Assembly: GCA_030695605.1 (NCBI GenBank)
Contig: JAUYQE010000047.1
Coordinates: forward strand, 1-7,666
DNA from: Nanobdellota archaeon
Lineage (GTDB): Archaea > Nanobdellota > Nanobdellia > Woesearchaeales > GW2011-AR9
Length of the DNA: 7,666 bases
Reading direction: 5' to 3'
Under the pieces are notes generated by a model. That model searched no databases. It was not told the origin of the DNA and saw only the letters and a program-made list of their open reading frames with translations. Below, piece after piece: positions 6,017-7,666 of this stretch (its first letter is position 1; each line of letters starts with the position of its first letter). The position numbers and the translations under genes were made by a program.

Positions 6017-6025
6017 TTTATAAAA
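6017..6025 (+). promoter_or_regulatory. TATA box for tRNA-Gln
   Basis: TTTATAAAA is centred 28 bp upstream of tRNA nucleotide 1 at 6049, so the transcript begins at or a few bases before the mature 5' end. Confidence 0.65.
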
Positions 6026-6086
6026 CGGTAAAGCCCGCTGAGGGACATAGCCCCGTCGTCTAGTGGACTAGGATAGAGCCCTTTGG

Positions 6087-6101
6087 ATCAGCAGAAACGA
6101 A
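6087..6101 (+). other. tRNA-Gln intron at 37/38, 15 nt
   Basis: This very short intron lies between G37 (6086) and A38 (6102). Exon CTTT (6081-6084) opposes AACG (6096-6099), giving three pairs and one T-C mismatch. The three-base bulges are GG^A and AA^A, and a tiny inner hairpin TC/GA closes loop AGCA. Shifting by one base (6088-6102) is also possible because both junctions have A; position 37/38 is the archaeal norm. Confidence 0.8.
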
Positions 6102-6122
6102 AGGCTTTGACCGCGGTTCGAA

Positions 6123-6218
6123 CAGCACCTTTAATAAAGCTGCACCAAACAGCGAGGAGGGTATTCGCTACGCTCAACCCTCCGCACTACGGAAATGCAG
6201 CAAAAGGCGTTAAGAAAA
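6123..6218 (+). other. tRNA-Gln intron at 59/60 (T-loop), 96 nt
   Basis: The intron separates TTCGAA (6117-6122) from T60 (6219). The body is one extended stem: CCTTT (6128-6132) with AAAGG (6203-6207), GCTGCA (6139-6144) with TGCAGC (6196-6201), and GGAGGGT (6156-6162) with ACCCTCC (6177-6183), leaving a 14-nt loop. At the junction exon TTC pairs with intron GAA (6214-6216); the fourth pair is G-A, so the motif is relaxed. Confidence 0.85.
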
Positions 6219-6260
6219 TCCGCGCGGGGCTACTATTATTCAGCTTCTTGACGAAATACG

Positions 6261-6377
6261 TGCTTTCTCTGCCGATCGTCTTCAAAGTGCGGGAAAGCGT
6301 CTCACCTCGTGCTATAAAGCACGAGGCTTGGACTGAGACGCTTTCTTAACCCCACACTTTGAGACGCCAGAGAAGCA
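6261..6377 (+). other. Long nested inverted repeat (rod-like RNA candidate)
   Basis: From outside in: TGCTTTCTCTG (6261-6271) with CAGAGAAGCA (6368-6377), one bulged T; CGTCT (6277-6281) with AGACG (6362-6366); CAAAGTG (6283-6289) with CACTTTG (6355-6361); GG(G) (6291-6293) with CCC (6351-6353); GAAAGCGTCTCA (6293-6304) with TGAGACGCTTTC (6334-6345); and CCTCGTGCT (6305-6313) with AGCACGAGG (6318-6326) around ATAA. A seven-base bulge is at 6327-6333. It begins 28 nt after tRNA-Gln, with no clear TATA box of its own. It may be a non-coding RNA processed from the tRNA transcript, a fold-back mobile element, or a barrier to read-through into the opposing gene. No known RNA family is recognised. 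Confidence 0.55.
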
Positions 6378-6432
6378 GGAAAAGAAAGAGCATTCATAAC
6401 TAGTCTAAAGATCAGCTCTTTCTGCTTCTCTG
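6368..6432. terminator. Second hairpin spanning the convergent 3' ends
   Basis: CAGAGAAGCAG (6368-6378) and GAAAGAGC (6384-6391) pair with GCTCTTTC (6415-6422) and CTGCTTCTCTG (6422-6432), with GAAAA bulged and a 23-nt loop. It covers the stop codon and last codons of the 90-aa gene. It shares its left arm with the rod above, so the two folds exclude each other in plus-strand RNA. On the minus strand it could act as a 3' processing or termination structure. Confidence 0.5.
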
Positions 6433-6684
6433 TGCGTAAAAGTATCGTTCCATAAAAATGAGCCTTTCCAAATACGTTTCTAAAGAGTCATCGGATTTCC
6501 GCTTGTAGAACTCAATACGCCGCTGGATATTCTCTGCATACTCTGGAAAACGAAGCAGGAGCACCTCTTCCAAAAAAGGCGCACCAAGGGCTTCCGGAAA
6601 TCCTTCCGCCCGCAAGCATCCCAAAATGTCCACGAGTGAACACTTCTGGTCGTAAAAATGCTGCGGCGTTAACGTGATCTCCAT
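6412..6684 (-). CDS. Uncharacterised 90-aa protein
   Basis: I do not recognise this small acidic-to-basic protein. It begins MEITLTPQHFY and has a likely helical core (FPEALGAPFLEEVLLLRFPEYAENIQRRIEFYKRK) and a second helix (SLETYLERLIFMERYFYAQRSRKS), with no membrane segment. The size and helix pattern would suit a small adaptor or nucleic-acid-binding protein, which is only a guess. ATG 6684 is preferred over TTG 6687 because a TATA box lies about 26 bp upstream, giving a leaderless message. It converges on tRNA-Gln and its last codons lie within an inverted repeat; it diverges from the uS15 leader. Confidence 0.65.
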   Translation of the reverse strand: MEITLTPQHFYDQKCSLVDILGCLRAEGFPEALGAPFLEEVLLLRFPEYAENIQRRIEFYKRKSDDSLETYLERLIFMERYFYAQRSRKS

Positions 6685-6705
6685 CAAAGCTAAGAAGTAT
6701 GGTTT

Positions 6706-6714
6706 CTTTTTATA
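6706..6714 (-). promoter_or_regulatory. TATA box for 90-aa gene
   Basis: The minus strand reads TATAAAAAG, about 26 bp from ATG 6684. Confidence 0.55.
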
Positions 6715-6766
6715 GTTTTACACTTTTTCTGGTCAAATTCATAAAAATAAAAACTACCACAAAACC

Positions 6767-6778
6767 TTTTTAAATAAG
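6767..6778 (+). promoter_or_regulatory. Upstream TATA box of the uS15 region
   Basis: TTTTTAAATAAG is a strong box predicting a start near 6799. That start would give a leader of about 90 nt before uS15, or begin a separate small transcript. Confidence 0.5.
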
Positions 6779-6804
6779 CGCCCTTCCTATAGCTTATTCG
6801 AGAG

Positions 6805-6879
6805 ATGCGCCGGTCGTTATGGCTTGCGCATGCTGGAGAAGCTTATTCTCCGTTATATACTCTCAAGCAAGGAAAATAA
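6805..6879 (+). CDS. Possible 24-codon leader ORF upstream of uS15
   Basis: ATG 6805 opens a 24-codon frame (MRRSLWLAHAGEAYS, then PLYTLKQGK) ending at TAA 6877-6879, 10 nt before the uS15 ATG. It begins within about 6 nt of the start predicted from the upstream TATA box, as the other leaderless genes do. The same stretch folds into two hairpins: ATGCGC (6805-6810) with GCGCAT (6826-6831), and GGAGAA (6835-6840) with TTCTCC (6846-6851). Either the ORF or the RNA structure could be the functional entity; both may be chance. A role in uS15 control is inference. Confidence 0.25.
   Translation: MRRSLWLAHAGEAYSPLYTLKQGK
6853..6860 (+). promoter_or_regulatory. Proximal TATA box for uS15
   Basis: TTATATAC is centred about 33 bp upstream of ATG 6890, predicting a start near 6883 and a leader of about 7 nt. 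Confidence 0.45.
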
Positions 6880-6889
6880 ACAATTCAAA

Positions 6890-7342
6890 ATGGCACGCAT
6901 GCACTCCCGGCGGAAAGGGAAATCCGGCAGTAAACGCCCCTTGAAGCAGGTAGCATCCTGGGCGCCGTACAAAGAGAAAGAAGTAGAAAAGCTCGTCGTG
7001 AAATTTGCCAAAGCCGGAAAAGCGCCCTCGGAAATCGGCCTGGTCTTACGGGATACGTACGGTGTGCAGAGTGTCCAGGCCCTTACCTATAAGAAAATAA
7101 CCACTATTCTCGATGAAAACAAGCTTTTGAAAGCCTTGCCGGAAGACCTCCTCAGCCTCATCAAAAAGCTCATTGCCATCAAGCAGCATCAGGAAAAGAA
7201 CCGCCAGGACAAGACGGCTTTACGAGGGATGCAGCTTACTGATTCCAAGATTATGCGGCTGATAAAATATTACAAACGGAGCGGAAGGCTCGCAGAAGGC
7301 TGGAAGCTGGACAGGGATAAGCTGAAGATGTATGTGGGGTAG
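6890..7342 (+). CDS. rps15: Ribosomal protein uS15 (S15P/S13e), small subunit
   Basis: The 150-residue protein binds the 16S rRNA central domain in 30S assembly. It has the archaeal/eukaryotic form: the N-terminal extension MARMHSRRKGKSGS, then SWAPYKEKEVEKLVVKFAK (23-41), GKAPSEIGLVLRDTYGV (43-59), and the core helices ending in LRGMQLTDSKIMRLIKYYK (111-129) and GWKLDRDKL. Length is typical for archaea. The start at MARMHSRR matches the family; an in-frame extension to 6824 is not family-like and would run through the TATA box. It is followed 9 nt later by a convergent gene. Confidence 0.97.
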   Translation: MARMHSRRKGKSGSKRPLKQVASWAPYKEKEVEKLVVKFAKAGKAPSEIGLVLRDTYGVQSVQALTYKKITTILDENKLLKALPEDLLSLIKKLIAIKQHQEKNRQDKTALRGMQLTDSKIMRLIKYYKRSGRLAEGWKLDRDKLKMYVG

Positions 7343-7351
7343 GAGAGTTCT

Positions 7352-7666
7352 TTAACGTCCAATTCCTTTATAGACTATTCCTAATTTTTGAATCTTTTTC
7401 TTGTCCAAGCAATTTCTTCCATCGATGATTATTTTAATGTTATCCTCTTTCAATTTTCGTATTTTCAATTTGGCAAATTGAGTATGGTTTGTAGCAAGAA
7501 TAACGTAATCTGATTTCTTCAGAAAATCGTTAAAGCTAGCAACATTATTTTTAATTCGAACATAGGGATCATAAATGAAGAGTTTTGCTTCTTTTTCTTG
7601 CAATAAGCGCATGATTTCTAAAGAAGGGCTTTCCCTGGCATCGTCGACATCCTTTTTATAGGCCAT
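7352..7666 (-). CDS. UDP-glucose/GDP-mannose dehydrogenase family, C-terminal part (partial)
   Basis: The visible 104 residues are the C-terminal UDP-binding domain of a nucleotide-sugar 6-dehydrogenase, which oxidises a UDP-sugar to a uronate with NAD for surface glycan or N-glycan synthesis. The start of the visible part, AYKKDVDDARESPSLEI, matches the conserved GLAYKxDxDDxRxSP segment. It is followed by YDPYV, the strand VILATNHTQF, IIIDGRNCLD, and the family end YKGIGR. The Met at the edge is probably internal; the NAD-binding and catalytic domains lie outside the window. The C-terminal pattern fits the WecC/WbpA (N-acetylmannosamine or N-acetylglucosamine) branch, but the substrate cannot be decided. 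The DNA is visibly richer in A/T, with AAA and ATT codons, than the rest of the window. Confidence 0.9.
   Translation of the reverse strand: MAYKKDVDDARESPSLEIMRLLQEKEAKLFIYDPYVRIKNNVASFNDFLKKSDYVILATNHTQFAKLKIRKLKEDNIKIIIDGRNCLDKKKIQKLGIVYKGIGR

Larger units (their letters stand above)
6049..6232 (+). tRNA. tRNA-Gln(UUG) with two introns (37/38 and 59/60)
   Basis: Removing two introns leaves a 73-nt cloverleaf. The acceptor AGCCCCG (6049-6055) pairs perfectly with CGGGGCT (6225-6231). The D-stem is GTCT/GGAT with GG in the loop. The anticodon stem GAGCC (6076-6080) pairs with GGCTT (6103-6107, one G-U) around loop CTTTGGA, anticodon TTG at 6083-6085. The variable loop is TGAC. The T-stem CGCGG (6112-6116) pairs perfectly with CCGCG (6220-6224) around TTCGAAT. 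The discriminator is A (6232), and no CCA is encoded. The A1-U72 pair is what archaeal tRNA-Gln normally has; in archaea it is charged with Glu and then amidated by GatDE. Introns are 6087-6101 and 6123-6218. Ordinary covariance scanners may miss or mis-call it because the T-loop is interrupted. Confidence 0.93.

Noticed and set aside
6083..6349. 88-codon plus-strand frame starting in the tRNA-Gln anticodon loop
   Set aside because: It runs through the tRNA, its intron and the rod hairpin; the RNA structures explain the sequence and the product has no protein-like features.
6261..6377. H/ACA guide RNA
   Set aside because: The rod lacks a two-sided pseudouridylation pocket and there is no ACA box after the stem.

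Overview
The window looks like a chromosomal stretch of an archaeon, most likely a DPANN lineage (Woesearchaeota/Nanoarchaeota-like; the lineage is inference). The support is an archaeal-type ribosomal protein uS15, TATA boxes centred about 25-28 bp upstream of start codons so that most genes appear leaderless, tRNA genes without encoded CCA and with introns at archaeal-type positions, and two small proteins that resemble conserved DPANN hypotheticals. ArgRS is of a bacterial-like subtype.

Layout. 1-128: the right end of an IS200/IS605 (IS1341/TnpB-type) element, with what may be the TnpB C-terminal tail. 166-374 (-): a tRNA-Arg(UCG) gene interrupted twice, by a 41-nt intron at 37/38 and a 96-nt intron at 59/60 in the T-loop. 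A 15-nt copy of the tRNA 5' end lies at its promoter. 375-501: divergent promoters. 502-891 (+): a small four-helix membrane protein. 908-3617 (-): a compact leftward operon, argS, then a RdgB/HAM1-type NTP pyrophosphatase, then a nine-cysteine protein, joined by an 8-nt gap and an ATGA overlap. 3667-5950 (-): three proteins I cannot assign, of 267, 101 (one membrane helix) and 358 aa (EExxHxxH motif). 6049-6232 (+): a tRNA-Gln(UUG) gene interrupted at the same two positions as tRNA-Arg, by 15 and 96 nt. 6261-6432: a rod-like nested inverted repeat and a competing hairpin. 6412-6684 (-): a 90-aa protein of unknown function. 6767-6889: a structured leader with a possible 24-codon ORF. 6890-7342 (+): uS15. 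7352-7666 (-): the C-terminal part of a nucleotide-sugar dehydrogenase, noticeably richer in A/T and cut by the window edge.

The theme is translation and nucleotide hygiene: ArgRS with one of its tRNA substrates close by, tRNA-Gln, uS15 and a house-cleaning NTPase. The most remarkable feature is that both tRNA genes carry the same pair of introns. They need a splicing endonuclease tolerant of relaxed bulge-helix-bulge motifs before the T-arm can fold. The T-loop introns are equal in length (96 nt) and both fold as extended stem-loops.
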